64,000 nt of DNA from Botryotinia globosa (Eukaryota; Ascomycota; Leotiomycetes; Helotiales; Sclerotiniaceae), in NCBI GenBank assembly GCA_014898425.1, contig RCSZ01000021.1:1-64000 (forward strand), read 5' to 3'. The stretch's first letter is position 1. The number at the start of each line of letters is the position of its first letter. This document shows positions 37,753-50,457 of this stretch, in pieces. The notes under the pieces were generated by a model. It was not told the DNA's origin. It saw nothing but the letters and a program-made list of their open reading frames with translations, and ran no database searches. Position numbers and translations under genes: made by a program.

Positions 37753-38768
37753 GCAATTAATATTTGTATTACTAGGTAGATATGTGGGATAGATAAAAGT
37801 CAAAAGACATAGAATTTAGAATTTACACGATTCATGATACAGTAACAATAGATCCACCGGGTGATTTCTTGCCGTTTTCATTCCCGCCATCAGATTTCTG
37901 AACCAATGTTTTCGACTTCGTGGCCGTTATTTATTTCCATCCTCAGGATATCCATTTGCACTAACTTGATGTTGGTCAATTAGTATAATCATACAGCACA
38001 TTTATGCGACATCTATCAAATTACTTTGGAAATTTTTCAATACCAGATTGAGGATAAGTTTTGGTAGAACTCAGACAAAAACGATATACGCTGAGGATAT
38101 GTATTTGACTGGATTGACACTTCAATCATATGGTGTCATCATTCTCCCCTCAGCTTGCGAGATTCCTCTGGCTCATCTATGGAAGGCCAATGACCTCATG
38201 CACATGTTGGCCAACTAAGTTCTCGAAATGATCTTGATTTCCCGGAGATGGTCTCCTGTCAGAATTATGTCCATGTATTATACCATCTCAGCCTCGTTCT
38301 TGACTAACATAGTAAATGTTGACGTCTTGCCCAAATATGGATAGTCTGTCTCACACTCAATCCTGCACTACCGTTGGTGGTTATATCCCTTTGATCAATT
38401 GTATTTAATTACTCGAGGGGAACTTGTTCGTCCTGTGCGATGACCTCATGCTTCACATCTCCCATAACTTCACACATAATCCGTATCTTCCCAGAAATTC
38501 CCTTGAGACGTGCTCACGCAACAGATTCGAGATGACTTGGGTGGTTTCTTGCAGCGGACCCTTCAACAATGCTCTCCTATCCAAGTGAACCTTGCCTATA
38601 CAAGAGATAGTACTTCTCACCGCAAATGTCGCTCCTTCACTTCTCCCCTTTGATGATCAACTGCAAATTCTTAGATGAAATTGTGCGTTTTGAATTTCCG
38701 TTTTGAATCGAACTCTCCTCCCCGGGCCGTTCATCCTTGCTTCAATTCGAAATACTGGAGCTTGGTTT
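37753..38768. other. Intergenic, two convergent 3' ends
   Basis: 1 kb without recognisable coding sequence. Confidence 0.5.
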
Positions 38769-39665
38769 TTAGGTATCATCTCCGCTTTCTAGAGTTTCCT
38801 TCGTAAACTGTTGCTCGGGGGCGAGGGAAACAAACGAGGATGAAGGTTTTTTTGATGTATCTTCGAGCGCTTTTGAAAATATGCATTCCTGCTCCACCAG
38901 GAACGGCTTCTCCCATCCTTTCAACGGATTTACGTCGTAATGTTTACGCCATAAAGCTAAGCTCACAGCAGTGCCCAAGTGAAGACCCTCAGTTCCTGCA
39001 AATTCACGCGCGACGTCGTCCTTTGTTCTTTCAGCAGGCAGCGGTCCCAATTCTCTACAATATCCCAATGGCATCTGAACTTTGAATTTTTTCTTTCCCA
39101 CGTTCTTCATTGCTGTTTGAACTTCATCGTTTGGAAACTTGGTGAACTCCTTTATGAAATAATCACGAAGTAGATGAACCGCCGATCCTTTGGGGAAACT
39201 AGTCATAATCAAGTAATTTCCCCGGGATGGTTCCTTGTGCCTCTCTTGGATGGATTCTTTTTGGTGTATGCGCTCAAAAACATCAGAAACTCTACGTCCC
39301 TCGGAAACAATAAAATTCGTCGTTGGACCGATAGGAAGTTCTGGTGGGCCTTTTGCACAAAAGTCATTGATTGTATCTTTGTACATCTTTATATAAAATT
39401 GGCGGTCGGGTAGGGGATCTATGAGTTCGAATCGGGTATCCAGAAAACTTCCCCATCGATGAAGATACTTTTCCTTGAGTTGATTGCGAAAATCTGTTGC
39501 TTCATTGCTCATCTCAAGTGTTAAAAGTAATCGAGAGCCCGCCACATAACGAGGACGCCTCCAGGGTCCGATTGGCGCGAAAGCTACAACAGAGAAGAAG
39601 GGATCTACCCATCGGAAGAATTGGCCATAAGGAATTAGATTTAGTATATTTCCTACTTTAGACAT
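38769..39665 (-). CDS. Hypothetical protein, no family recognised
   Basis: Open frame of 298 residues from ATG at 39665. The frame continues upstream to 39752, but the upstream opening codon is not ATG. Codon use and mixed composition look like a genuine globular protein, not low complexity. Features: a hydrophobic/aromatic N-terminus (NILNLIPYGQFFRWVDPFF), a conserved-looking core with LHRWGSFLDTRFELIDPLPD-like and LIMTSFPKGSAVHLLRDYF, then VQMPLGYCRELGPLPAERT and GLHLGTAVSLALWRK, and a disordered S/E-rich tail. No transmembrane helix is certain. I do not recognise the family and offer no function. Confidence 0.65.
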   Translation of the reverse strand: MSKVGNILNLIPYGQFFRWVDPFFSVVAFAPIGPWRRPRYVAGSRLLLTLEMSNEATDFRNQLKEKYLHRWGSFLDTRFELIDPLPDRQFYIKMYKDTINDFCAKGPPELPIGPTTNFIVSEGRRVSDVFERIHQKESIQERHKEPSRGNYLIMTSFPKGSAVHLLRDYFIKEFTKFPNDEVQTAMKNVGKKKFKVQMPLGYCRELGPLPAERTKDDVAREFAGTEGLHLGTAVSLALWRKHYDVNPLKGWEKPFLVEQECIFSKALEDTSKKPSSSFVSLAPEQQFTKETLESGDDT

Positions 39666-40347
39666 TGATTCAATTCTGTGGAAGCAATCGAAACTTTTGT
39701 TTGTTGTTGATGAGAGTGATCTAGAGAAATAGAAATTTTTGCCAGGTCGCACTCCGAATTTGAGCTTAAACCACGTGATCAGAATAACTTACCCCATCTC
39801 AATCCAATATTCACAACTCATGTTTGCCATATGTTAGTGACGAAATGTAAAGCTGCTAAAGAAAAAGAAGGTCGAAGAGGCACCTATATCACACAGAAAC
39901 GTCTAATTTCTTGATATCTGGGCAACAATAGGGAACGGCCAGTTAAAAGGACTGGAAGCTTAGGCGTTTAAACGATGAAGCTTGAATCTTGATGGCGACT
40001 TGATGGCGACTTGCTAGCGACTCTTCTATTAAAGGATTGAGCGAAACGTCCGGTCCCTGGGCATGAGTTCGAGACTGTGACATCAAATTTTGTATCATTT
40101 ACTGCACTGGCTGTTGATCAACGTTCATTAGAACGGCAAATCTTTCTTAGAATTGCTTTTACAGTCCTACAGAGTAGAACCAGCTGTCCGTCCACTGATT
40201 TTTCACCAGGATATACACTAGATAACCTTAGTGGGACCAAAGTTTATTTACATCACCATCAACATCAACAACAACAACAACAAAACAAAACAAAACAAAA
40301 CAAAAACAGTCTCTAGGCGATGTGTATCAAATCTTCCAATATTGGGA

Positions 40348-42850
40348 ATGGTAGTAGCAGCAATGGAAGAAAGGGAACTTGATGAAAGAGATGGCAGTGG
40401 TGATTATGAACTTGTGAGAAGAGATGAGGAAGAAGCATTAGAGAAAATTCCGATTAGCCCGGAAAATGGAAGATGGAGACGAAAATGGCGGATCATAAAT
40501 CCTTGGTTTTTATATCCTCTTGAGATTTGTTTGAATAGGGCTAAATTGAATAATACAGGATTTGGATAGGGTTTAGTATTTGGTCTATACTCACGACGAG
40601 GAGGCTTCTGATCGCGGATTTTCGTAAGACTTTGTACTCTATTCTTTTTGCTTGAACCATGCTGACAGTCCTTTTTTAGGATACCGTGAGTTTTCTTCCT
40701 CCATGAAAAGAATCCCCCCTTTCATTCGGGAGAACTGCCCTCCTGAAATCAGATAACTTACTCGTGACTAGCAATATGTTTTCTTGTTCTATTGCAAGTC
40801 GCCGCATATATTGCCTTGGGCATTTTCGCGGCCTTGACAAGTTTTGTCGACTACTTCACGAGCGTCCCGGATTTAGACCCTAGTCGCGGCCCTTCATTTC
40901 TGCAAGGTCTTTTGGTTCTTACTAGATACTGCCTCACGGTATTCATTTCGATGGTTGCTTTAATATACAATGCGGAAGCGATCATGCGTTTCAACAATTT
41001 GGCTGTGTTTGCTACATTACTAGTACATATACTCTCCATTTTCCTATTCGCGTTTCCTGACACTCCAGCAGATACTCACATATGCGTTCGATGCTTTACT
41101 ATTCAGTCTAGCATATGACTTACGATTGCTTCCTCGTGACCAGGGCTTTGACAGAGCCATCGTTGTTTGGGCTCTCGGCATCCTTTGTCTTGCCTCCATG
41201 ATTGTCTACAATGATTATCGACTCGATATCGAAGCATTTCAGCTTGCCATACTTAGTATGTTTCTTGTCAGTCTGGCAAGGACGATAGCGGCGATTGGAT
41301 ATCAAGTGCCATCTCCCAGAAATCCTTCTTATGGAGGCTCACTCTATTTTATGCTTTGGGGTGGATTACCTCCATGTTTGCTCGTCACCATTTTCGCTGC
41401 GCACAGATATGAAGACTTCGGGGAAGCATTTTCGGTTCTTCGGACTTGGGAATTCCTGACTTTCATGAAGAACCTGGCTCCCGGAGCATTGACCCATATT
41501 CTTTGGAATACTCCCTTACGATCAACATTAGCACTTTCTATCGGTTCGAAGTCACCCTATGAATCTACCGAAGAAAACGTTCCCGACGCGATTGATGCGA
41601 CAGTTCACCTATCCTTGGGGCTAATGCTCATAAGTACACTCAAGGAAGAAAATACCATGAATGGATTCCAAATCTTTGTGTTCATGCTTATCTACCTTAC
41701 TAGTCTGGGGCCAAAGGAAATAAGCCTCTACATTCCCAAATTCGTATATTTTGCCTACACCATACGACGAAAATCGGGAATACAAGCACGGAAACTCTAC
41801 CCAATATGGCATAAACCCGTATTACTCTGGACCACTACCATGCTATTCACCATGCTGAGTTCGATGGGGATACTTTACTGGATGGATACAATCTCTATCC
41901 GCCACGACCAGAAATTTTGGACAGGCCCCAAGTCTCCATCTCTGGATACAATTTACAGAGCGGCAACAAGAAATCGTCTACAAATTGTAATCGCCCATTC
42001 AGCTGGTGAATCAATTCCTGCAATCAAAGGAATAGTAACAGGAATCTTGAGTTCACAGCCTGCTGTTGTGGCTCGTAAGCCAGATGTTTTGATCTATACG
42101 AAAGATCCATCCGAAGGCATTGTGAAGAAAATTCGTGCTGAAGTGGGTTTCGGGGATATATACCCTCTTCCAAATATTGGAGGTCCATCTGGCGTTTTCC
42201 TTCATCATATACTGAAGAATTGGGATAATTTACCTACGCAAACTCTCTTCATTACCACGTCTCAACATACGATTGATGATTTTGATCTCATTGGTCGCCG
42301 ATTATTCGACTATTACAACCCCGCTCAGCTACCACCGGCAGCAGAGAACTCGGATATATTGACCGGATTTCTCAACTTAGGAGAACTGGAAACATGTGAT
42401 TGCTATGAATGCTATGATAAAAGTGGCTGGAATGATACATTTAGACTTATCCCGAGTATGTGGTCTGCATCTCGCCCTTCTGGACAGGACGAGACGTCTT
42501 ATAGCTGCCAGAAAGCGATCTTAACACATGGAAACAATTTCATTGCTTCAGCGGCGCGCATTCGGGGAGTTGGAAAAGGTATCTGGGAAACCCTGGATGA
42601 TGCGCTCTCAAACCCTTCACTAAGTAGGGGCTGGGCTCACGATAGATTGAAATTGGGTCCAGAAGGAAGGAATTCGAAGATGTTTGGCGAGAAAGACAAT
42701 TTGGAGAAACCTCATTTAGGATATACTGTTGAAAGATTATGGGGGATCTTGTTAGGATGTTCAAATCAAAAGATTGCATGGAGATGTCCAAATTTGTGGA
42801 AGGGTTGGAGGAGAGGTGGGGAGAAGGAGGACTGTGCTTGCAGAGATTGA
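40348..42850 (+). CDS. Multi-pass membrane protein with C-terminal DUF3431 domain
   Basis: Well-supported exons are about 40799-41022 and 41072-42850 (49-bp intron, GTACAT donor, CTGAC branch, GCAG acceptor). The first coding exon starts at 40348 or 40363 with an acidic N-terminus (EERELDERDGSGDYELVRRD) and reaches WFLYPLEI, but its 3' boundary between about 40533 and 40566 is unresolved. The middle part has about seven membrane segments (AAYIALGIFAALTSFVDYF, LTVFISMVALIY and so on). The last 280 residues match the fungal DUF3431 pattern: LQIVIAHSAG, DVLIYTKDPSEG, YPLPNIGGPSGVFLHHILKN, NWDNLPTQTLFI and a terminal GCSN region. DUF3431 is usually a small domain in secretory-pathway proteins and looks glycosyltransferase-like. 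Function is unproven. Confidence 0.75.
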
Positions 42851-44009
42851 GGTTGCATAGAAGATATAGATTAAACTTGGCGCTGCGCTACAACCTATTC
42901 AAGCGTCGAGTTCGAAGAAGACTTCGGATAATTCAAACCACTTCCTACAGTAGATAGCGGACGAGATGTAGTGAAGCTGAGAATCGCAAAGTCTCTGACT
43001 GATCACCCCTTACAGCTCTCGCTTTACCATCTTCCATACCAGTTCCAACGTAGTGAGGATACTTATGTCATGTTATGTAAGAACTAGTATCCAAGATCCT
43101 AAATAAGATCCTTTCCCTGTTCTATAATCAGACAAACAATGTCGACTCCTATCGCACATCACTATCGCCTGCACTCAACCATAACTCACGTCTCAAGCTT
43201 CATACACGTAAATCAAACACGCGGATTAGAAGTGTTGATCGAGACCTTTCTCAAATTCCCAATTGCTCTTATGCTATAAACGCCACGCAGTGAAATCCCA
43301 GGGTATCTATTCATCTAACAACGCCGCAAAACGACTCCATTTTTTTTCCCTTTGCCCACTGGATTTAACAGCTCATCAAGAAAGACAAGATCATGCTCTT
43401 TCGAAATCATCAATTTTCGACCTGATTTCGTGACAATCTTCATATGCTCATTCCTCTGACTCAGCCCCCAGCCGCCCATCCGCTTCAAACATCCCGCTAG
43501 TCAATCCACTCAATCCGGGATGGCCATACGTGTGCGCCAACGAGAGGTTGTAGAAGCGAACCTATTGCACTTGACATCGTTTGATCTCCATAGGTACATT
43601 TTGTCGGATAGTTTCCTACCCGCCCTGTAGCCTAGAATAAACGCCTCAGACCCACAACACAATACTTTTTCGTGTCGATCTTGTTGATATTTTCCGGCAG
43701 AGGTTCGGTATATCAATCGATCGAGGACATCCCGAATCAAAATCTGACACTTGAACTCGTTGTAAATGTTATGCCTTAGAGGCTCGTTATAATTCATCTC
43801 GGGATTCAAGGCTTGTTGTACAATAGGCGACGGGCAAAATTGTCAGTACCTTGCTCGAACGTGATGCGAATTACTAGAGTGGGGAAGGTTATGATTCTCA
43901 GTCGTTACAATTCCAAGTCAAAACCCAAACCCAAGCTCCATACTGTAATTGCGTTTCGATCTCAAGTCCATAATCATTCGTGCTTCGATGACGTTTGATA
44001 AATGAAGAC
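42851..44009. other. Intergenic, two convergent 3' ends
   Basis: 1.16 kb with no recognisable coding sequence. The 99-codon frame at 43510-43809 is featureless. Confidence 0.5.
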
Positions 44010-45571
44010 TCAAGACGTCGGGCCCATTACATCACTTGCTTCTCTTCCAGTCGGCTGTCTCTTGAATCTTTCTCTGACCCTCTCGTATATCGGAACTTTA
44101 GGTTCTTGAATTTCGTAAAGTGGTTTATGCTCCTCGAAGATATCGTGTAAATCATCGTAATCAACATGGACGAAAGCTCTTTCGACATCCGCCAAACCTG
44201 TTTTGTTAGCATTCTCCAATTTTCTTTACGATAGCACATTCAACATACCCTCAAGCTTCCTTTGCAAGGTTTGGGAAACATCATGCGTGACTTTCAATGT
44301 TTCTTCTTGTCTCATAATAATGTCGACTTCGACATAGTATTTCTCACCGGCAGAATACGCTCTCGCCTATATCAGGGGTTAGCCATAACCAAAGATCAAT
44401 AGAAAAGTTAGGTTGTTACAGTATCAATCTTCAAAATTCTGGGGTCATGAGTAACTGCAACATATACGAGCTTGTTCAAAAACTCTTGTGGCGCACTCTT
44501 TCCAACCAGAAGCCACATATGTTCGAAAGCAGTTGATGCCCATGAGAATAGTATCAAACATGCAATAGCAATAGCACCGGCGGGATCCAAGAACCAAACT
44601 TTTGCATACTTAGTACCCACAATGGACATAACCAATCCAAAACTGTTAACCACAATGTCGTTTCGATGATCTAACATGAAGATTGCACAAGTCGGATATC
44701 GCCGTAAGGTAAAACAGTACACAAATAGGACAGCTTTGGAGAAGATAGCGACACCGACGCACACTAGAGGAACCGTTTTGAGCGTTTCATTTTCCCTTGG
44801 GCCATCTGCCAAACTTCGACCTGATTCGATAATCAATTGCACGGAAACGGTAGTCATAAGTGCACAAAAGAGAATAATTCCGACAGTTTCAACTCGTTTG
44901 CGACCCTAAGAGAATTGTGAGATGAGAACACTTCATAAAAGGTTAGATTAGATTACGCACGACTGGAAATTTTGTGATGTTAGGTTTGGCGGCTATTCGT
45001 GAAGTAATCAACATCACGATAGAACTAACCAGGTCCATCTGTATGTGACATTAGTCTTCGTCCGTAGTACACAATCAACTTGGAAACTTACAAAAGCATC
45101 TGCAGCAGTGGCGAAAAGCGCCAGACTTCCAGTTGAGACAGCGGCAAAGACTTGTATGATGAACAGACAAAAGTTGACCGTAGAACTAGCATAGATAGCG
45201 AATTTGATCTTTCCACCATTTTGGATTCCATCTTCAACCTCTGCGGCTTCCTCGTCATTGCTTCCTAGATATGCATCGATCAAAGCATTTTGTCTAGAGT
45301 AGAAATTCTTGATCTTTCTAACTTTCCGTGTTCGTTTTTGATCAGGATGTTGTGTGCGAAGTGCAGCAATGCTTATGTCTTCTTTCTTAGAATTAAGGAG
45401 GGCATATGGATCGGCGTTGTATGCAGTATCGACACTATCGTAAGACATGATAGGTGTAATGTGTGGCAGAGTTGTAGGACCTGTAGGAATGGGAGAGAGC
45501 CCCGTAGAAGGGGAAGTCATTGCATCGAGGTTGTTGTCGCTGACGATGTGGGTATCAGTAGGAGATGCCAT
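44010..45571 (-). CDS. Cation diffusion facilitator, Mn-type
   Basis: Exons are 45571-45092, 45038-44961, 44905-44420, 44366-44249 and 44197-44010, with phases all consistent, giving 449 residues. A cytosolic N-terminus of about 115 residues (NADPYALLNSKKEDISIAAL, KNFYSRQNALIDAYLGSNDEE) precedes six membrane segments and a C-terminal ferredoxin-like cytosolic domain (AGEKYYVEVDIIMRQEETLK, DVERAFVHVDYDD). The metal site is DxxxD in both TM2 (DAFMD, split by the first intron) and TM5 (DHRND), the signature of manganese-transporting CDFs as opposed to HxxxD zinc carriers. It likely moves Mn2+ into the vacuole or secretory pathway, or out of the cell, in exchange for protons. Membrane location is not determined. 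Confidence 0.92.
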
Positions 45572-47970
45572 CTGCGATTGATTGTGAGCCAGCTATCTTT
45601 CTCATGTTTCCATTTTCAGTTACCTTTATGGAGGATTTCTGCCCACGAGGCTTGATAGCTTCTCGCGAAAGGCGACAGAGATCCTTGTGATATGTTTTTG
45701 TATCCCCCGACGTGTAGCTAGATAAGTTAGAGAATAATCTTGTCCCAGCTGTTGGCCACGACCGAGAATCCTGTGAATACTAGACGAGGTGAGGCGTTGG
45801 TGAATGGGAAAATATCACAAAACGAAGGCGAATATTCCAGCGTGAATGGGCAGTGCTTTACAGAGTATTGAATACTCATTTTAGCCGCTCGAATAGACTC
45901 GGGGTATACATTATGCTTATCATGAACATGGATCCTGATAGATTAGCGTTCAGGCACAACATGGGACAGGGCCGTGACAATTGAATCTGTGGTTCGTTCT
46001 TACTTACCTACATATTAATGGTTGCTGCCAAAATAATTGTGTAAGGGGATCTAATCGCCAAGCTATATTTACTCAAGGGACCGTGCCGTGACGAGGGCGT
46101 GCCTAATTGTGCATCGATTATTGGCTCAAGGATTAGCTGGCAGTTACCTGATCTGGATTTAATCAGATGAAGATGTTACACCGCTTTTCGAGGAATATCA
46201 GACAATAGTGGGGCATTACATTGATACTATCTTATGATTGGCGCGATAAGCACGAGAGCGCAGAGATCAGCATCTTATGAAAGAGTTATGAAAAGGTTAT
46301 GAAATATTTCCCTAGTCTCGGCAGAACACTTCCTACCGTGCATGGATCCTCCGTAAAATAAACTGCCGTAACAAACCTTATAATGAGTTCACACAACTAT
46401 AAACTTTTCACATGGAGTTTTCATGAGGATATGGGCTTCTTGAATACACACGGCTACTTGAACATTACATCTACAGTACCTACCTAGACTCCTACTAGGT
46501 AGAGTTAGAGTTCGTTTATCCTTTTGCTTGAATTTGTTGGAACAGTCTGCATTGGATCTACATGTGTGGGCATGGGCATGGCGTGAAAATACGGATGGAA
46601 CTACAAAGACGACGACGACGACGACGATGACAACGAAAGAGAAGGACAATTGTTTCTCTCTCTTCTGTCGGTTGAAGAATTGCAAAAGAAGCACATTCAT
46701 ATCCAGCCGAACAATCAGTTTGACGTCTCGTCCTCTGAAACGAATGGCCTCAATTTGACTTGATACTCGGGGTCGAACTGCCTTCACATCCCATCATGAG
46801 AAGCAACAGAAGTATCATTTTCTCGACGACAATCGCCCAATTTACCCACCTACCTAGGCAGTCTTCCCACTGGCTATGTATTCAGATTGCAATTGGTGGC
46901 TAAATTCGACCATCATGTCGTTTGAATGAGTGGTCATAGCTTGCCTGATGCTGTTTTTATCATCTCGCATGCTTCAAATTTATGTTCGAAGAGCATGACA
47001 TTATAGACAGATATCCACAGCGGTACCCCCAGATATCATTTCAGCGTCAAAGACTCACTCGGCTGGACTTATATTCTGGAAGCTTATGCGCGCTCTTCAT
47101 ACCGAGTGCGTCTCAAGAATTCCGGGTTGATCGTTACGACTTTCCTTGTTCTGTTCAACGAAGACGCTCTCAACCCTAATTGCGCCTTCGGGACTAGATT
47201 ACCACCAAATCATCAAAAAATCCTATCATATTAACAAGACACCTTCCTGAATAGTTCCAAAACAGATGGAAGCACTCCAATTTCTATCTGGTGCGCTAGT
47301 AACGCATGAAGGTACAAGCTAGGAAATGCGGCTGGTTTGGGGCTGTTGGGACCAGCATATATCGTGCGCTGCTTCATGGCAACATGATCCCTCCACATGT
47401 GCGATTTAAGTTTCACCATTTTGTAGGTGCTGCATTGATCGATGTATCGTAGCAGCCTCGTGGTAGGAAACTTATTAGCCAACCTATATTTATCTCCATC
47501 CTACTACATACACTAAGAACTATCTCAATCCTTCTAAGCATGGCCCTAGTTTATCGATCTATTATGGGTCACATCTTGTTTCCAATGGAAGATAGGCGAA
47601 AGATACTTCTTGTTCGGTCAGTAAGAACTTGAAGATCAAGCCAGTCTGGGAAGCCTTACCAATGGAAGCCAGGTCCATGACCGTACGTTCCTGGTCAACC
47701 AAAACGCCTTGGGCTAACTCCTGTGATCTCCAAGAAAGTTCATCAATCCTCATCGAAAAAAAAACAGCTCTTTGCACACACATGCATATATTGGCGTGTA
47801 CACTAACCGTCTTCGCTATCTCATATATTTACTTTCTGACTTTTGTATACCTCAATTTATGTTCACACTATTCGTAGTGCGTAGAGACACAATTTATTAC
47901 ACTATTAATTTATCATACCACTTTCGATTCTTCTTCCTTGATCAGACCGTTCTCTTTACCAATCTCGACC
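45572..47970. other. 2.4-kb gene-poor region
   Basis: It holds the promoter of the CDF gene and the 3' end of the anion transporter. It contains an (ACG)n tract at about 46611-46635 and ACCTACCTAG motifs at 46481-46505 and 46848-46860. Frames at 46389-46787, 47231-47482 and 47562-47783 were inspected and show no family features. Confidence 0.5.
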
Positions 47971-49889
47971 TCAATACTTAAATCTAAAGTCAAGTCTCTT
48001 ATTACCATCCTTCTCTCTCGCTACACTATCATTTTGATATTCTGCCTTCTCTTCAAGGGTCATTTTATCCCAGACCCTTTCCTTTCTTTTGTTCAACACA
48101 ATCAAGTATTGTCTTTGCGCCACAAATGTTACAAGTGACAACGCACAAATGGAAATAAGAACCTTATTTCCTTGCTTATAATATGGTGCATCATGTTTGC
48201 GATAGATTTGAGAGCCTATCAAGGATCCAATTTGGACAATAACGTTGTAAGTCGCTGCTGTAATAGCGCGCTTCTTGACGTCGAATGTATTTTCTGAAAT
48301 CCAGGCGGAGACAATTGGATGGAAATAAGGGTCTGGTTTGAAATTAGTCGGTAGGAACATGGCAATTTTATTCAAGCACTTACATCCAGAAATCAATGTC
48401 ACCAAAGACCATCTACTCCACTCCCTTCCGCCATCAGGGATTGTCAAGAGCGCCGTAAGTAACGGCAATATCCAAAACTCGCCGAAAATACAATGAAACG
48501 TACGTTCGTCAAAGAAATCACTGCTGTATGCAAGTGAAAGCATAGTGACGATTTGTATGGCAGCAGATGGAATAGTCAGCATGTTCGAATTGAAGGTAGT
48601 ATATCCCAAGCGCTTCAATGTGAGTGTGATGTACGATTGAACAGGTGTCGCAGGAATGTAGGCTACCAAGCCTATGAAGTAAAGTCCCCACATGGAAGAG
48701 TCACTCCATGCCTCACGAATATCTTTGAATGTGGCTGGTTCTCTCAATGCTGTAAGTCCTTTTGCTGGATCATCCCGAAGAATTCGCTATCTGGTCAGCA
48801 CCGAAGCAATTTGTTGGTGTTCGAAACTTACATTTACCATAATTACCTCCTCCCGCTCTGTGTACCATGACTTGCGGCATAAAACACTGGAAGTCTGCGT
48901 TGGCGATTGAGGTAGGTAAAAGTAACTCTAGATTATTTTTTAGCCCGGTGCAAGAGACTAATGAGAGCAGGGCATGACTTACGATAAAACCGATCAAAAA
49001 GGTAAAGAGTCCTTCGATTAGGAACAAATAGAACCATCCGGGTCTACCACCCACTCCTCTCATTGTGAGGATACCAGCAGCAAGCAAAGCCGAGATCACT
49101 CTCGCGATGTTCAGTGTGGACCAAAAACAAGCGAGACGAACGGATAGTTCCTTTGACGTGTAGAAATATGTTGCGAAGAGAATGGTACCAGGAATGAAAC
49201 CACCTTCACAAAGTCCAATGAGGGCACGAGTGATGTAGAAAGATGTGCGATCGTGCATCCAAGATTGAGTCCAGGCTATTGTGGTAGTGTCAGTTATGTT
49301 ATTTTCTCCACTCGTGAGGCTTTCAGGTTTATCTAACTTACAGACGGTACCCCAAAGCATCATCATAATTGGGAGAATATGTTTAAATCCATAACGCTTG
49401 GTCAAGAACTGGACCGGGAATTCTGCTGTCATGAAACACATCAATTGAATCGTATTTCCCTAACGAGTTGTAAGTCCTTATACCAATACATGGAAACTAG
49501 GGGAGAGAAAGAAACTAACATTGTTGTAGTCATCGGTAGTAAGCTTCAAATCGTTCAGAATACCGTCCGCTGTAGCATTGGATAAATTTCCTCTATCAAG
49601 TTGCAATCCGAAGAACTGAATAGAAGATCAATAATCAGGGTAACAATCAAGAGAGGAGAATCCTTACCATGACGCAAATCCACACCAAAAGATAAAGATC
49701 AGTCTTCCGGACTACCTTTCTTTCCTCTGCTTCCGTCCATGTAGCAGCTGGATCATATCGATGAGCTCCTTCATATAATTCATGAGGTGGGAGTGCATCA
49801 GCTAATGCCTCACGACCGACATTGGTCACAGATATTTGTGATCCAGTGTCTGAAATCACCTTCCTCGATGTGTCTTTACTTTCCTCCAT
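47971..49889 (-). CDS. DAL5-family anion:cation symporter (MFS; SOA1/allantoate-like)
   Basis: Seven exons: 49889-49668, 49615-49520, 49459-49342, 49275-48983, 48927-48832, 48786-48384 and 48332-47971. All phases close, giving 529 residues. The MFS carrier has 12 segments, a long N-terminus (NVGREALADALPPHELYEG) and the DAL5-family signature: TDLYLLVWICVM, FFGLQLDRGNLSNATADGI after TM1, ALIGLCEGGFIPGTILFATY in TM4, SKELSVRLACFWSTLNIARV, and SWYTEREEVIMVNRILRDDP before TM7. Family members import allantoate, nicotinate, pantothenate, biotin precursors or sulfonates. The start codon lies 568 bp from that of a TauD-type dioxygenase on the other strand, which suggests an organic acid, possibly a sulfonate, as substrate. 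That link is inference. Confidence 0.92.
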
Positions 49890-50457
49890 ATTGTCAATTG
49901 AAAGCAAATCAAGCAGAGGAAGTGCTACAATTGTCGATTTTGACTTGAAGAAAGAATTTAATTGAGCCGAAAATAATCCAATAGGTAGAAGTATCCGGTA
50001 CCTATCTTGAGTATTTAAACAAGTCCATCCCATGACACCTGATGGACCATACCCCGTTCTTATCCTTGGGACGTTATCACCGCGGTGACTTTCAGTCAGC
50101 AAATTTCATTTCATAACGGAAGGAATTTCCAGATGCAAATGATAGATCCGCGATTTCTCTGCATTTTTGGTTAAATTCGAATGGTGACATATCACGCAAT
50201 TGGATTCTGACCGGGGGTGTGTACACATTGCGGGGTTCTGACCAACAAGATGCCATGAAGTGATGGCATTCAAATTATTCCGTACCTCGGGAACTTTATT
50301 GATACGAAGATAATAGATATGATAATTATATCAGGAGCTCATGATTTGAATCCTTTTCTTCTTTTTTTCATTCTGCTTCATATAAATTCAGTGTATATAT
50401 TTTTGTTTTCATTTTTAGACGAAACGTTCACGCAAATTGAACAAAAAAGTAGCTATC
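49890..50457. promoter_or_regulatory. Divergent promoter, anion symporter / TauD dioxygenase
   Basis: 568 bp between start codons. ATGGTGACAT at 50181-50190 matches the Neurospora CYS3 consensus ATGRYRYCAT at nine of ten positions. A perfect 7-bp inverted repeat ATGCCAT...ATGGCAT lies at 50250-50256 and 50263-50269 with a 6-bp spacer. A shared regulator is plausible but not shown. Confidence 0.5.
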
